Positions 16,734 to 25,767 of a stretch of DNA of 64,000 bases are shown in pieces (the stretch's first letter is position 1; each line of letters starts with the position of its first letter). This DNA is from CAYJAD01 sp964370015 (GTDB lineage Bacteria; Desulfobacterota; Desulfovibrionia; Desulfovibrionales; Desulfovibrionaceae). The position numbers were made by a program, and so were the translations under genes. The notes beneath the pieces are model-generated. The model made no database searches. It was not told the origin of the DNA and was given only the letters and a program-made list of their open reading frames with translations. Location: the NCBI GenBank assembly GCA_964370015.1, contig CAYJHD010000001.1:42483-106482 (forward strand), written 5' to 3'.

Positions 16734-19022
16734 ATGAGCACCTACAAAGTATTAGGAAAATCCTTAGAAAGAAGCGACGCACGCAATAAAGTCACCGGCG
16801 CCGCCGAATACACCACCGACATGCACATCCCCGGCATGACCATTGCCAAAGCTGTGCGTTGCCCTTATGCCCATGCCAAAATCATTTCCATGAACAAAGC
16901 AGAAGTGGAAGCTTTGCCCGGCGTTATTCGCGTTGTCACATGGGAAGACTTACCAAGAAAGCGTTACTGCACCGCCGGTTATCCCAAGGAAACCATCCCC
17001 GGTGTGGCCAAGGGTGTGGATCCTGAATTCCTCTTTGACAAATACATTTTAGATCAAGAGCTGCATTATGAAGGCGAAATTGCCGCCGTGGTAGTGGCAG
17101 AAAATGAAGATATTGCCGAAGCTGCTGCGCTCAAACTCAACATTGAATACGAAGAGCTTCCCTTTGTCACAGAAATCGACGACGCTCTTGCCCCCGATGC
17201 ACCCTTTGTGCATGGTGGCTCCAGAAAGAACGTCATCGATGCTGAAATGAGCAAAGGCGATGTGGAAGAAGGCTTTAAGCAAGCTGACCACATCTTTGAA
17301 GACACATATTTCATGCATCCACAACAGCATGTATGTATGGAGCCTTGCTGCACCATTGCTAAGGAAGATCCTTCCGGTCGTATCACCGTATGGTCCACCA
17401 CACAGGTGCCCTACCACACCAGAAGAAATATCGCCGAAACCTTAGATATTCCCATTAGCAAAATCCGTGTTATCAAGCCCACCCTTGGCGGCGGTTTTGG
17501 CGAAAGACAAATGGTCATCAATGAAATCCTCTTGGTTGCCATCACTCGTTTCATCAAGCGTCCCGTGAAGATGATCATGACACGTCAAGAAAACTTGGCC
17601 TATGTGTCCTTCCGTCACGAAGCCCGCATTAGCCTTAAGACCGGCGTGAAAAATGACGGCTCCATTGTGGCTTACCAAATGAAGGTACAATCCAATGCCG
17701 GTGCGTACACAGGTCACAGCCCCTATGTGACCAAGGCCATGGCCACCAAGCTTCCTTATCGCATTCCCAATGTGCAATTTAACGCTGAGATTGTGTTCAC
17801 CAACCGTGCAGAAGGCGGCGCCTTCCGTGGTTATGGTAACCCACAAATGGCCTTTGCCCGCGAAACACATTTGGACCGCATTGCCGAAGCTTTGAATTTG
17901 GATCCGGTGGCATTCCGCCGCTTAAACGTGGTGCGCGTGGGTGAAGCCAACCCCGTGGCTCTAAAATCCCCGTGGATTTTGCAAAGTAATGGTTTAGAAG
18001 AGTGCCTTGACAAGGGCATGGAAGCCATTGGTTGGGATAAGCCCCTGCCTTCCGCCACCCCAGGTAAGCTCTATGGTCGCGGTCTTTCTTGTTCCTTGCA
18101 CGTGACAGGCACCTCAGCGGAACCGGACTTCTCCTCTGCGCAAGTGAAGGTCAACGAAGACGGCACCGTGATTTTGCTCATCGGTTCCCCAGACTTGGGT
18201 CAAGGTTCCGACACAGCTCACTCCATGATTTGCGCCGAAACCCTTGGCGTGCGTTATGAAGATATTTACTGCTACTCTGCCGATACCGACGTGACTTCCT
18301 TCGACATGGGTTCTTACGCATCGCGTCAAACCTATGTGGCAGGTAATGCCGTGTATCTTGCTGCGCAAAAAGCCAAAGAAAAGCTCATCCGTTTTGGTAG
18401 CGAAAAGACTGGCTTAAAGCGCGGTCACTTGAATATTAAGGAAGGCTGGCTTGTGCGTGTGGAAAATGAAGAGCGCATCATGCCTTTGGCTGAAGTGGCT
18501 TACTATGGTCTCTATCAAGCTCCAGACCCAGAGTTCATCGACGAAACCGCTTCTTATTCTGCCCTCAACTGCCCACCGGCCTTTGGTGCAGACTTCTGCG
18601 AACTTGAAGTGGACGAAGCCACCGGCGCTGTGAACATTCTTCACTTTGTGGCCGCCCATGACACCGGTACCGCCGTGAACCCTGCCCTCATCGAAGGTCA
18701 GATTGAAGGTTGTATCTCTCAAGGCATAGGTCAAACCTTCATGGAAGATATGATCTACAACAGCCGTGGCAAACTCATGAACGACACATTCAAAGATTAC
18801 AAAGTGCCCCGCGCCAATGACATGCCCCCCATCACTTCCATCATTGTGGAAGCTTATGAGCCTTCCGGCCCCTTTGGTGCCAAGAGTGTGGGCGAAATGG
18901 CTGTGGCACCCGTGCCTGGTGCCATTGTAAACGCTTTGTACCAAGCCACAGGCGTACGTTTCACACATTTGCCCATTTCCAAGGGCGATATTTTACAAGC
19001 GCTTAAAGACAAGAAGGCATAA
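16734..19022 (+). CDS. Molybdenum hydroxylase, molybdopterin-binding subunit (set 2)
   Basis: 762 aa. Active-site marks: STTQVP with the Gln, LGGGFGERQ in place of the xanthine dehydrogenase GGGFGGKE, EGGAFRGYGNPQ with the Arg, and GPFGAKSVGE with catalytic Glu at ~721. The GERQ variant and the overall sequence suggest a different substrate position or substrate from set 1. The start follows AAGGGGAACTAATC. The next gene, a second large subunit, begins 14 bases later. Confidence 0.93.
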   Translation: MSTYKVLGKSLERSDARNKVTGAAEYTTDMHIPGMTIAKAVRCPYAHAKIISMNKAEVEALPGVIRVVTWEDLPRKRYCTAGYPKETIPGVAKGVDPEFLFDKYILDQELHYEGEIAAVVVAENEDIAEAAALKLNIEYEELPFVTEIDDALAPDAPFVHGGSRKNVIDAEMSKGDVEEGFKQADHIFEDTYFMHPQQHVCMEPCCTIAKEDPSGRITVWSTTQVPYHTRRNIAETLDIPISKIRVIKPTLGGGFGERQMVINEILLVAITRFIKRPVKMIMTRQENLAYVSFRHEARISLKTGVKNDGSIVAYQMKVQSNAGAYTGHSPYVTKAMATKLPYRIPNVQFNAEIVFTNRAEGGAFRGYGNPQMAFARETHLDRIAEALNLDPVAFRRLNVVRVGEANPVALKSPWILQSNGLEECLDKGMEAIGWDKPLPSATPGKLYGRGLSCSLHVTGTSAEPDFSSAQVKVNEDGTVILLIGSPDLGQGSDTAHSMICAETLGVRYEDIYCYSADTDVTSFDMGSYASRQTYVAGNAVYLAAQKAKEKLIRFGSEKTGLKRGHLNIKEGWLVRVENEERIMPLAEVAYYGLYQAPDPEFIDETASYSALNCPPAFGADFCELEVDEATGAVNILHFVAAHDTGTAVNPALIEGQIEGCISQGIGQTFMEDMIYNSRGKLMNDTFKDYKVPRANDMPPITSIIVEAYEPSGPFGAKSVGEMAVAPVPGAIVNALYQATGVRFTHLPISKGDILQALKDKKA

Positions 19023-19036
19023 TAAAAGGAAATTTT

Positions 19037-21379
19037 ATGACCACATACGCACCAGAAACCTTTATAGTTGGGAAAAACCAAAGCAAGCATGATGCCCTGC
19101 TCAAAGCAACAGGGCAAATGCAATATACCGGAGATATGACCTTCCCCGATATGTTGCATTGTAAAGTGCTGCGCAGTCCCCACGCCCATGCCCTTGTGAA
19201 GAGCATTGACGTTTCCGAGGCTCTTGCCATGGAAGGCGTTGTTGATGTTATCACACATGACGATTGTCCTAAAATTTTAAGCATGCACCAATTTCTGCAC
19301 GTGCCAGAAATCATGTACTATGACAGCTACATTTTAGAAAATCATGCCCGTCACGTGGGTGACCGCATAGCCGCCGTGGCCGCGGAAAGCGAAGAAATTG
19401 CCTTGGCAGCTTTGAAAAAAATCAAGGTGGAATATGAAATTCTCCCTTGCGCTGTGACACCAGAGCAAGCCCTTGCCGAAAATGCTCCGCAAATTCACCA
19501 TGAAGCTCGTCGCGGCGATAAGCCCGTGGAGTTCAATGGTAGCAATATCCTTGAAACCAAGGACGTAAGCATTGGTGATACGGATAAATGCTTTGCAGAG
19601 TCCGACACCATCATTGAGCGTACCTACAAAACTTCTCGTCCAAACCCAGCCATGCTTGAGCGCACTTGCGTCATAGCCAAGAAGCGTTTGGACGGACGCA
19701 TTGATATGTGGGCCACATCCCAAGGTATTCATGCCATGCGCATGAACGTTTCCCATTCCTTGGGCGTGCCCGTGAGCAAAATCAATTGCAACAGAATGTA
19801 CCTTGGCGGTGCCTTTGGTGCGCACATCCACACTGGCTTCATTGAAAACATCGCCGCTCTGCTCACCATGCGTACCGGTCGCCCTGTGCGCTGCGAAAAG
19901 AGCCGTGAAGAAATCTTCATGTCTTGTGGACGTCACCCCATGATTCTTAAGCTTCGTGTGGGCTTCTTAAAAGACGGCACCATGAAGGCTTTCCACGTGG
20001 ACGTCACCGACGACACCGGCGGCTATGCTTTCTCCGGTAGCTCCAAGCTTTCTTTATCTTGTGGCTTTTCCATGTCCATGTACAAGTCTGAAAGCTTGCG
20101 CATGACGGGTCGCTCCATTTACACCAACACGCCTCCCATGTCTGCCATGCGCGGCGCGGGTAACCCCCAAGCCAACTGGGCCGTGGAAAGCTTCATGAAC
20201 GAAGCGGCCAAAGAGCTGAACATCGACCCCATTGCCTTGCGCATGAAGAACAACCTTGGCGTGGGCGATATCTTCTACGGTCAAGGCCCAGATGTGCGCG
20301 CACGCATTCAAAGCTGTGGAACTCCGGAGCTTTTAGCCGTGGGCGCAGCCAAAATTGGCTGGGAAGAGCGCAAAAAAATCAACCGCACACCGTATCCTGA
20401 TAAGCCATGGATTAAGCGCGGCATTGGTTTTGCTCGTGGTTTCCACACCTCAGGTTGCGGTTCTGAAAAGCCCAACCGCTACATCATCGACCATAGCGCA
20501 TGCTTCTTGAAAATGAACGAAGACGGCACAGCTCAGCTCATGAACTCTTGTGCTGACCTTGGCACAGGCGTGCTTTCTGCACACCAAGCCATTGTTGCCG
20601 AAACATTGGGTATCAGCTTTGACCAAGTCATTGTGAACCTTGGCGACACCGACACCACACCTTTTGACGGTCCCACCCACGCCAGCCGTGGTTTGTATGG
20701 TTCCGGTCAAGCTGTGCATGCCGCCGCCAAGAAAATCCGCGTGAAGCTTTTGGAATGGGCCGCTCGTTTCCTTTCTTGCGGTACAGAAGACATTGAGCTT
20801 CGCAACAATCAGGCTTATTTCCATAATGATCCTAGCCGTTGCGTTTCCATTGCAGACATTGTATCCACCGCGCACTTCAGCGGTTGGGGCACAGCCACTG
20901 CAGAAGCTGCGGTTCGTCCCAATTGTTGTCCTCCTCACTTCGTGGTTATCTTCATCGAAGCCGATGTGGACACCCACACAGGTAAAGTGGACGTGGTTCG
21001 CGCCATCAGTGGCGTGGATACCGGCACTCCCATCAACCTGCTCAACGTGGAAGGACAAATGGAAGGCGGTATGCATATGGGCCTTGGTTTTGCGCTCATG
21101 GAAGACGCGCTCATTGACCCAGAAAATGGCCACTTGCTCAATGCAAACTTTGCCGACTATAAAATGTTGACCATGCAAGACATGCCACGTGTGGAAAAGT
21201 TCTTAGCCAATATCTATGAACCTTCCGGCCCCTTTGGTGCCAAGGCCATTGGCGAAGGCGTAACCAACCCCATTGCCGCCGCCGTGGCCGACGCCATTGA
21301 CGACGCTGTGGGTGTACGCATTCGTGATTTGCCCTGCTCGCCAGAAAAAATCCTTAAAGCACTAAACGTTCTTGCATAA
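19037..21379 (+). CDS. Molybdenum hydroxylase, molybdopterin-binding subunit (set 3)
   Basis: 780 aa. It belongs to the same family as set 2 but departs at conserved positions. LGGAFGAHIHTGF replaces GGGFGGKE. The substrate loop reads SAMRGAGNPQ, so the usual Phe before the Arg is Met and the following aromatic is Ala. GPFGAKAIGE with Glu at ~740 is intact. The Gln of ATSQGI is kept. An active enzyme with a roomier or altered substrate site is therefore expected. It follows AAAAGGAAATTTT. The stop overlaps a possible upstream start of the FAD gene. Confidence 0.92.
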   Translation: MTTYAPETFIVGKNQSKHDALLKATGQMQYTGDMTFPDMLHCKVLRSPHAHALVKSIDVSEALAMEGVVDVITHDDCPKILSMHQFLHVPEIMYYDSYILENHARHVGDRIAAVAAESEEIALAALKKIKVEYEILPCAVTPEQALAENAPQIHHEARRGDKPVEFNGSNILETKDVSIGDTDKCFAESDTIIERTYKTSRPNPAMLERTCVIAKKRLDGRIDMWATSQGIHAMRMNVSHSLGVPVSKINCNRMYLGGAFGAHIHTGFIENIAALLTMRTGRPVRCEKSREEIFMSCGRHPMILKLRVGFLKDGTMKAFHVDVTDDTGGYAFSGSSKLSLSCGFSMSMYKSESLRMTGRSIYTNTPPMSAMRGAGNPQANWAVESFMNEAAKELNIDPIALRMKNNLGVGDIFYGQGPDVRARIQSCGTPELLAVGAAKIGWEERKKINRTPYPDKPWIKRGIGFARGFHTSGCGSEKPNRYIIDHSACFLKMNEDGTAQLMNSCADLGTGVLSAHQAIVAETLGISFDQVIVNLGDTDTTPFDGPTHASRGLYGSGQAVHAAAKKIRVKLLEWAARFLSCGTEDIELRNNQAYFHNDPSRCVSIADIVSTAHFSGWGTATAEAAVRPNCCPPHFVVIFIEADVDTHTGKVDVVRAISGVDTGTPINLLNVEGQMEGGMHMGLGFALMEDALIDPENGHLLNANFADYKMLTMQDMPRVEKFLANIYEPSGPFGAKAIGEGVTNPIAAAVADAIDDAVGVRIRDLPCSPEKILKALNVLA

Positions 21380-21390
21380 TGGAGTTTGGT

Positions 21391-22242
21391 ATGCATTCCC
21401 TAGAGTTTTATACCCCAAATACAGTAGAAGAAGCCTGCACGCTCTTACAAGAGCTGGGCTCCAAAGCCACCGTTCTTGCCGGCGGTACCGACGTTGTCAT
21501 GCGTCACAACAAAGGCATTGTGGCTTATGAAAAAATGGTGAGCATTGCCAAGCTTGATGCTTTACGCGGCATCACAGAAAAAGACGGCGCCTTGTGCATT
21601 GGTGCATTAACAACCCATGCGCAAGTGGCAGAAAATGCCCTTGTGAAAGAGCATTTCCCTGCTCTGGCCCATGCTTGCTTACAAGTGGGCTCCGCACTCA
21701 TTCGTAATCGCGGCACCGTGGGCGGCAATATTTGTAATGCTTCCCCCGTGGCAGATTCCGTATGTGCACTCATGGCCTTAAACGCCACCTTCTGCCTACA
21801 AAGTGTCAACGGCACACGCCAAGTGGCCGTGGCGGACTTTTTCACAGGTCCCGGTCAATGCGTACGCAAGGCAGATGAATTGCTCACCTGCATATGCATT
21901 CCTTTGGCCAAGCAAGAACAATGTTTCTCCAAGCTTGGTCCCAGAAAAAATGCCGACATTGCTGTGGTGAACATGGCCTTTGCCTTTGAAATGCAAAGCG
22001 GCGTTGTGGCACAAGCCAAGGTGGCCTTTGGTGCTGTGGCTCCCACCGTCATTCGCATCAGCCAAGCTGAACAGCTCATGAATGGTAAAAAGCCTGCCGA
22101 ACTAGACCTTGACGCCATCGCCCAAGCATGCGAAGCCGGTGTACGCCCCATCAGCGACTGGCGCGGTAGTAAAGAATACCGTACAAAAACGGCTTACTTC
22201 CTCGTGCGTGATGCCTTGGAAGCCTTGATAAAAAAATTATAG
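21391..22242 (+). CDS. Molybdenum hydroxylase, FAD-binding subunit (set 3)
   Basis: 283 aa from this start. FAD motifs are LAGGTDVVMRHN near residue 30 and RGTVGGNICNASPVADSV near residue 110. The frame is open to an ATG at 21379 that overlaps the previous stop. The ATG at 21391 is better because GGAG lies six bases before it and MHSLEFYTP aligns with other family starts. It is followed after 10 bases by the 2Fe-2S gene. Confidence 0.92.
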   Translation: MHSLEFYTPNTVEEACTLLQELGSKATVLAGGTDVVMRHNKGIVAYEKMVSIAKLDALRGITEKDGALCIGALTTHAQVAENALVKEHFPALAHACLQVGSALIRNRGTVGGNICNASPVADSVCALMALNATFCLQSVNGTRQVAVADFFTGPGQCVRKADELLTCICIPLAKQEQCFSKLGPRKNADIAVVNMAFAFEMQSGVVAQAKVAFGAVAPTVIRISQAEQLMNGKKPAELDLDAIAQACEAGVRPISDWRGSKEYRTKTAYFLVRDALEALIKKL

Positions 22243-22252
22243 GAACATTGTC

Positions 22253-22795
22253 ATGGAAAAACAGATTACCTTTACCCTTAACGGAAAATCAGTGAATGCC
22301 ACAGTGCCCACCCATTGGACGCTTATGCAATTTTTGCGTGAAGGCCTTGGGCTCACCGGCACCAAGTGTTCCTGCGCAGAAGGCGAATGTGGCACATGCA
22401 CCGTCATTTATGATGGTAAAGCCGTGACGTCTTGCCTTGTGATGGCCGCTGAAATTGACGGGCATAGCGTGGAAACCATTGAAGGCCTTTCCCAAGGTCT
22501 TTCCACCATTGAAGCTTTGCATCCCTTACAAAAGGCTTTCATTGCCAAGGGTGCCATTCAATGCGGTTTTTGCACACCTGGCATGATTATGGCTGCCAAG
22601 GCCTTGCTTGATGAAAATCCAACCCCCACCGAAGACGACATCAAACAAGCTCTGTACGGTAACCTTTGCCGTTGCACAGGCTATGAAAAAATTCTTGATG
22701 CCGTGCTCAGCGTTGTGAATAAAGAAGAGTTTACCATTGACGACAGCGTGTGGCGCGTAGCTGCCAATGCCGAAGGGCATGGCTGTAAGCAATAA
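22253..22795 (+). CDS. Molybdenum hydroxylase, 2Fe-2S subunit (set 3)
   Basis: 180 aa. Cysteine motifs: KCSCAEGECGTCTV with TSCLVM for the first cluster, IQCGFCTPGMIM and NLCRCTGYEKI for the second. One extra Cys precedes the first motif (KCSC), as is seen in some family members. A ~25-residue tail after the second cluster is longer than in sets 1 and 2. It is the last gene before a strong terminator. Confidence 0.95.
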   Translation: MEKQITFTLNGKSVNATVPTHWTLMQFLREGLGLTGTKCSCAEGECGTCTVIYDGKAVTSCLVMAAEIDGHSVETIEGLSQGLSTIEALHPLQKAFIAKGAIQCGFCTPGMIMAAKALLDENPTPTEDDIKQALYGNLCRCTGYEKILDAVLSVVNKEEFTIDDSVWRVAANAEGHGCKQ

Positions 22796-22801
22796 TCACT
22801 C

Positions 22802-22848
22802 TGCGCGCCGTATGTTCATACATAAGACATGCGGCGCGCACTATTTTT
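22802..22848 (+). terminator. Strong terminator ending the hydroxylase operon
   Basis: TGCGCGCCGTATGT at 22802-22815 pairs with ACATGCGGCGCGCA at 22827-22840 (14 bp with one T-G wobble), then a T-run at 22844-22848. It separates the 13948-22795 operon from the amidohydrolase gene, which must therefore have read-through or its own promoter. Confidence 0.9.
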
Positions 22849-22884
22849 ACCCTTTTGACATTTTTTAAAAGAGACGGGATTTCC

Positions 22885-24261
22885 ATGACAGCGGATTTAC
22901 TAATAACTCATGTACATATTGCCACAGCACGCGACACAGTAAAAGGCAGTGTCGCCGTAAAAGACGGGAAAATTTGCGCCATTTTGGCTGAAAATCAAAT
23001 GATTGAAGCCAAAGAAATTGTGGATGGAAAAGGCCACTATCTTATCCCCGGCGGTGTGGACCCCCATGTACATATACGCTATCCCGGATCTGCTCACCGT
23101 GAAACCTTTTCCACCGGCACCAAGGCCGCTGCAGCCGGCGGAAGCACCACCATCATTGAACATCCCATTTCTTCGCCGCCGCAATACTCTCCGGAAATTT
23201 TGCTCAAACGCGTGGAAGCTGCTGCGCCTCAAGCCGTGGTGGACTATGCCTTTTTGGGAGCCGCCGGTGGTGAGTTTCCCGAAGAAATTGAGCGCATTGG
23301 CAAGGCCGGCATTGTGGGATACAAAACTTTTCTCCACGCCGCTCCCGAAGGACGCGATAAAGAATTTCAAGGCCTTACCAGCAAAAACACCTTTGAGCTT
23401 CAAGAAGCCGTGCGCCGCATAGCCAAAACAGGCCTGCTGGCCGCCGCTCACACCGAAGACAATGACCTTGTGGCCGGTACCATTGCCAACTTACGCAAAG
23501 AAGGCAAAGTGCACCCCACCGCACACTGCTTATCTCGTCCGCCTTTGGCAGAAGTGCTGGCCGTGCAAAAACTCCTTGCCCTTGCCAAAGAAGAAGGCGC
23601 GCGCGTGTACCTTGTGCATATCTCCACTCCCGAAGCCGTGGCCCTAGCCAAACAAGCCAAGGCTGAGGGCATGGAAGTGTATGTGGAAACCTGTCCGCAT
23701 TATTTGCACATGAATGCAGGAGCCCTTGAAGCCCATGGCGCCTATGCCAAATGTAATCCGGCCTTACGCGAGCAAGAGCTTGTGGATGGCCTATGGGAAT
23801 ATGTGCTTGATGGCACCATTGATGTCATCGCCAGTGACCATGCCCCCTACACTGTGGAAGAAAAAGAAGCCAATCCCGACGATATTTTCAAGGCTCCTGC
23901 CGGTTTCCCCGGCATTGAAACACGCATTCCTTTCATCATGAAGGATGTGCAAGAGGGTAAAATCACCTTAAATCGCGCCGTGGCTTTGCTGTGCACCAAT
24001 CCTGCACGTATTTATGGCCTTGAAGGCAAGGGCGACATTGCTCTTGGATACGATGCTGATCTTGTACTGTTGGATCCATACGAAGCCACCACGCTGGACC
24101 ACAAAAATATGTTCACCATGGCCAAAGACATTTGCGCCTTCCAAGATGGTTTAGCTGTGAGCGGCATGCCAAAAATGACTTGGGTTCGCGGCACCTTGGT
24201 TTTTGACCATGGAACCGTTGTGGGTGAAGAAGGTCATGGCCAGTGGCTTAAAAAAGCCTAA
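22885..24261 (+). CDS. Cyclic amidohydrolase (hydantoinase / allantoinase / dihydroorotase family)
   Basis: 458 aa, a metal-dependent TIM-barrel enzyme that hydrolyses cyclic amides. The binuclear metal site is readable: GVDPHVHIRYPG gives the HxH, GYKTFLH the carboxylated Lys, AAHTEDND and YLVHIST two His, and IASDHAPYT the Asp. The RETFSTGTKAAAAGGSTT block resembles allantoinase and dihydroorotase more than classical dihydropyrimidinase. The ATG at 22885 leaves MTADLLITH at the terminus; an in-frame ATG at 22855 has no ribosome site. In this island it probably opens a reduced or hydroxylated purine ring before the M20 amidase that follows 75 bases downstream. Confidence 0.88.
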   Translation: MTADLLITHVHIATARDTVKGSVAVKDGKICAILAENQMIEAKEIVDGKGHYLIPGGVDPHVHIRYPGSAHRETFSTGTKAAAAGGSTTIIEHPISSPPQYSPEILLKRVEAAAPQAVVDYAFLGAAGGEFPEEIERIGKAGIVGYKTFLHAAPEGRDKEFQGLTSKNTFELQEAVRRIAKTGLLAAAHTEDNDLVAGTIANLRKEGKVHPTAHCLSRPPLAEVLAVQKLLALAKEEGARVYLVHISTPEAVALAKQAKAEGMEVYVETCPHYLHMNAGALEAHGAYAKCNPALREQELVDGLWEYVLDGTIDVIASDHAPYTVEEKEANPDDIFKAPAGFPGIETRIPFIMKDVQEGKITLNRAVALLCTNPARIYGLEGKGDIALGYDADLVLLDPYEATTLDHKNMFTMAKDICAFQDGLAVSGMPKMTWVRGTLVFDHGTVVGEEGHGQWLKKA

Positions 24262-24336
24262 CAGGCTATCCAAAAAGCAAGTTACGTTGTCAGTGTAAAA
24301 AAGCCAAAGAGCTTATGTAGCATCAAGGAGAATTTC

Positions 24337-25527
24337 ATGGCAAAGATTAATGCAGAACGTCTTATGCAAAGCATACGTGAACAGGGAGCCATTGGTTGGC
24401 AAGAAGCTGGTCTTTTTAGAGAAGGTTTCACCGAAAACTTTTTTGCCGTACGCGATTACGTGCAAAAAGACCTTGAAGCCCACGGCATAGCCACGCGCAT
24501 AGACTCTTTGGGCAATCTTTTTGGTATTGTTCCCGGTAAAAATCCTGAGTCCATCATCTTAAGCGGCTCTCATTTAGACTCTGTGAAAGCCGGTGGCATT
24601 TTGGACGGTGCCTATGGCGTCATGGCTGCGGTGGAAATTGCCAAATGCCTCAAAGAGCAAAATATCACCTTGGAGCATAGCTTTGAAGTGGTGGGTTTCA
24701 ATGCCGAAGAAGGCAGCGACCTTGGCGGTAGCTTTGGTAGCCGCGCCTTTAGCGGTATGATGAAAGAATATCCCCCCCAAGACGTGCTGGCCAAATATAA
24801 GCTCACCGAAAAAGATATTGATGATGCCAAAGGGCAATTGCAAAAGTATGCGGCCTTTTTGGAATTACACATAGAGCAAGGCATTGTCTTACACGAAAAT
24901 AGCATTGCGCTGGGCGTGCCCACTGCCATTGCCGGCATTACGCGCTACAGCTGCAAAGTATTTGGTCGTAGCAATCACTCTGGCACAACACCCATGCAAA
25001 TGCGCAAAGATGCCCTCTTTGAAACCATGCAAGCCATGACTGCTTGGATGGAATATATGCGCAAAGAAGAAACCATGGTGTGCAATATTGGCTATATGAA
25101 TGTGAAACCGGGGCATATTTGCGTGGTTCCCGAAGAGGTGGAATTCACCGTGGAAATGCGCGCCATTGACCATAAAGACATTGAACGCGGCGCGGCCTAT
25201 TTGGAAGAATGCTTCCAAAACATGCCCACCTGCACTGCCAGTGTCTCCTTACAAATAGACAAGCCTTCTGCTGCCCTGCACGAAGGCCTTGCCCAAAGCA
25301 TTTATGAAACGGGTCTTAGCCAAGGCTATTCCATCCAAAAGATGATCAGCGGTGCCTCACATGATGCCAGCCCCATTTCTTATGTGATGCCCACGGCCAT
25401 GATATTTGTGCCCAGTGTGGATGGTATAAGTCACGCACCGGAAGAGTTTACCAGTGAGCAAGACCTTATCATGGGTACGCAATTGCTCATGGATAGCTTG
25501 CTCAGTATGGATAAGCAAGCATTGTAA
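24337..25527 (+). CDS. M20-family amidohydrolase (allantoate / N-carbamoyl amidase type) 2
   Basis: 396 aa. Metal ligands: SGSHLDSV, GGILDGAYG, FNAEEGSD, LHIEQGIVL and DGISHAPEE. The substrate loop is SGASHDA. The ATG at 24337 follows AAGGAGAATTTC. It lies behind the cyclic amidohydrolase, the natural order for ring opening and then cleavage of the ureido product. It differs from copy 1 at several substrate-loop positions, so the two may act on successive intermediates. Confidence 0.9.
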   Translation: MAKINAERLMQSIREQGAIGWQEAGLFREGFTENFFAVRDYVQKDLEAHGIATRIDSLGNLFGIVPGKNPESIILSGSHLDSVKAGGILDGAYGVMAAVEIAKCLKEQNITLEHSFEVVGFNAEEGSDLGGSFGSRAFSGMMKEYPPQDVLAKYKLTEKDIDDAKGQLQKYAAFLELHIEQGIVLHENSIALGVPTAIAGITRYSCKVFGRSNHSGTTPMQMRKDALFETMQAMTAWMEYMRKEETMVCNIGYMNVKPGHICVVPEEVEFTVEMRAIDHKDIERGAAYLEECFQNMPTCTASVSLQIDKPSAALHEGLAQSIYETGLSQGYSIQKMISGASHDASPISYVMPTAMIFVPSVDGISHAPEEFTSEQDLIMGTQLLMDSLLSMDKQAL

Positions 25528-25538
25528 GGAAAATATAC

Positions 25539-25580
25539 TGGGTGAAAACCTTTTCTGAAGAAAAGGTTCTTCCCCCAGAC
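25539..25580. repeat. Palindromic repeat unit, copy 2
   Basis: CTGGGTGAAAACCTTTTCTGAAGAAAAGGTTCTTCCCCCAG-type hairpin with the same core as 11520-11559 (GAAAACCTTTTCTGAAGAAAAGG shared, split here to show the core only). It is followed by an ACCCCCTTTCC tail that copy 1 lacks. It starts 12 bases after the M20 gene stop and probably serves as its terminator. Confidence 0.7.
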
Positions 25581-25596
25581 CCCCTTTCCAAAAAAC

Positions 25597-25649
25597 TTTC
25601 ATTGCGACAAAATCTTATCTTTAACAAATAAGATTTTGTCGCAATGAAA
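25597..25649. repeat. Perfect 22-bp inverted repeat next to the palindromic unit
   Basis: Arms at 25597-25618 and 25628-25649 are perfect complements (each 22 bases, beginning TTTCATTGCGACAAAATC) around a 9-base loop. It directly follows palindromic repeat copy 2. A stem this long is more than a terminator needs and has no T-run behind it. Confidence 0.8.
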
Positions 25650-25708
25650 TAGTATAAAATATACACTTATGGAATGATTTTTTGTTAAAAAATCTTTTAT
25701 TATGCAAT

Positions 25709-25746
25709 CTAAGGCCTCCACGCATTGTGCGGGGCCTTTTGTTTTA
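25709..25746 (+). terminator. Rho-independent terminator facing the IclR gene
   Basis: AAGGCC at 25711-25716 and GGCCTT at 25733-25738, with an inner CGCA/TGCG stem, then TTTTGTTTTAT. It would catch transcripts from the amidase gene before they enter the convergent regulator gene. Confidence 0.8.
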
Positions 25747-25767
25747 TATATGATTACAGCGTGGTTT

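Noticed and set aside
10176..22795. Search for in-frame TGA (selenocysteine) codons in the hydroxylase genes
   Set aside because: All nine genes are uninterrupted. Selenium dependence would come from a labile ligand, as the yqeB/yqeC association predicts, and not from selenocysteine.
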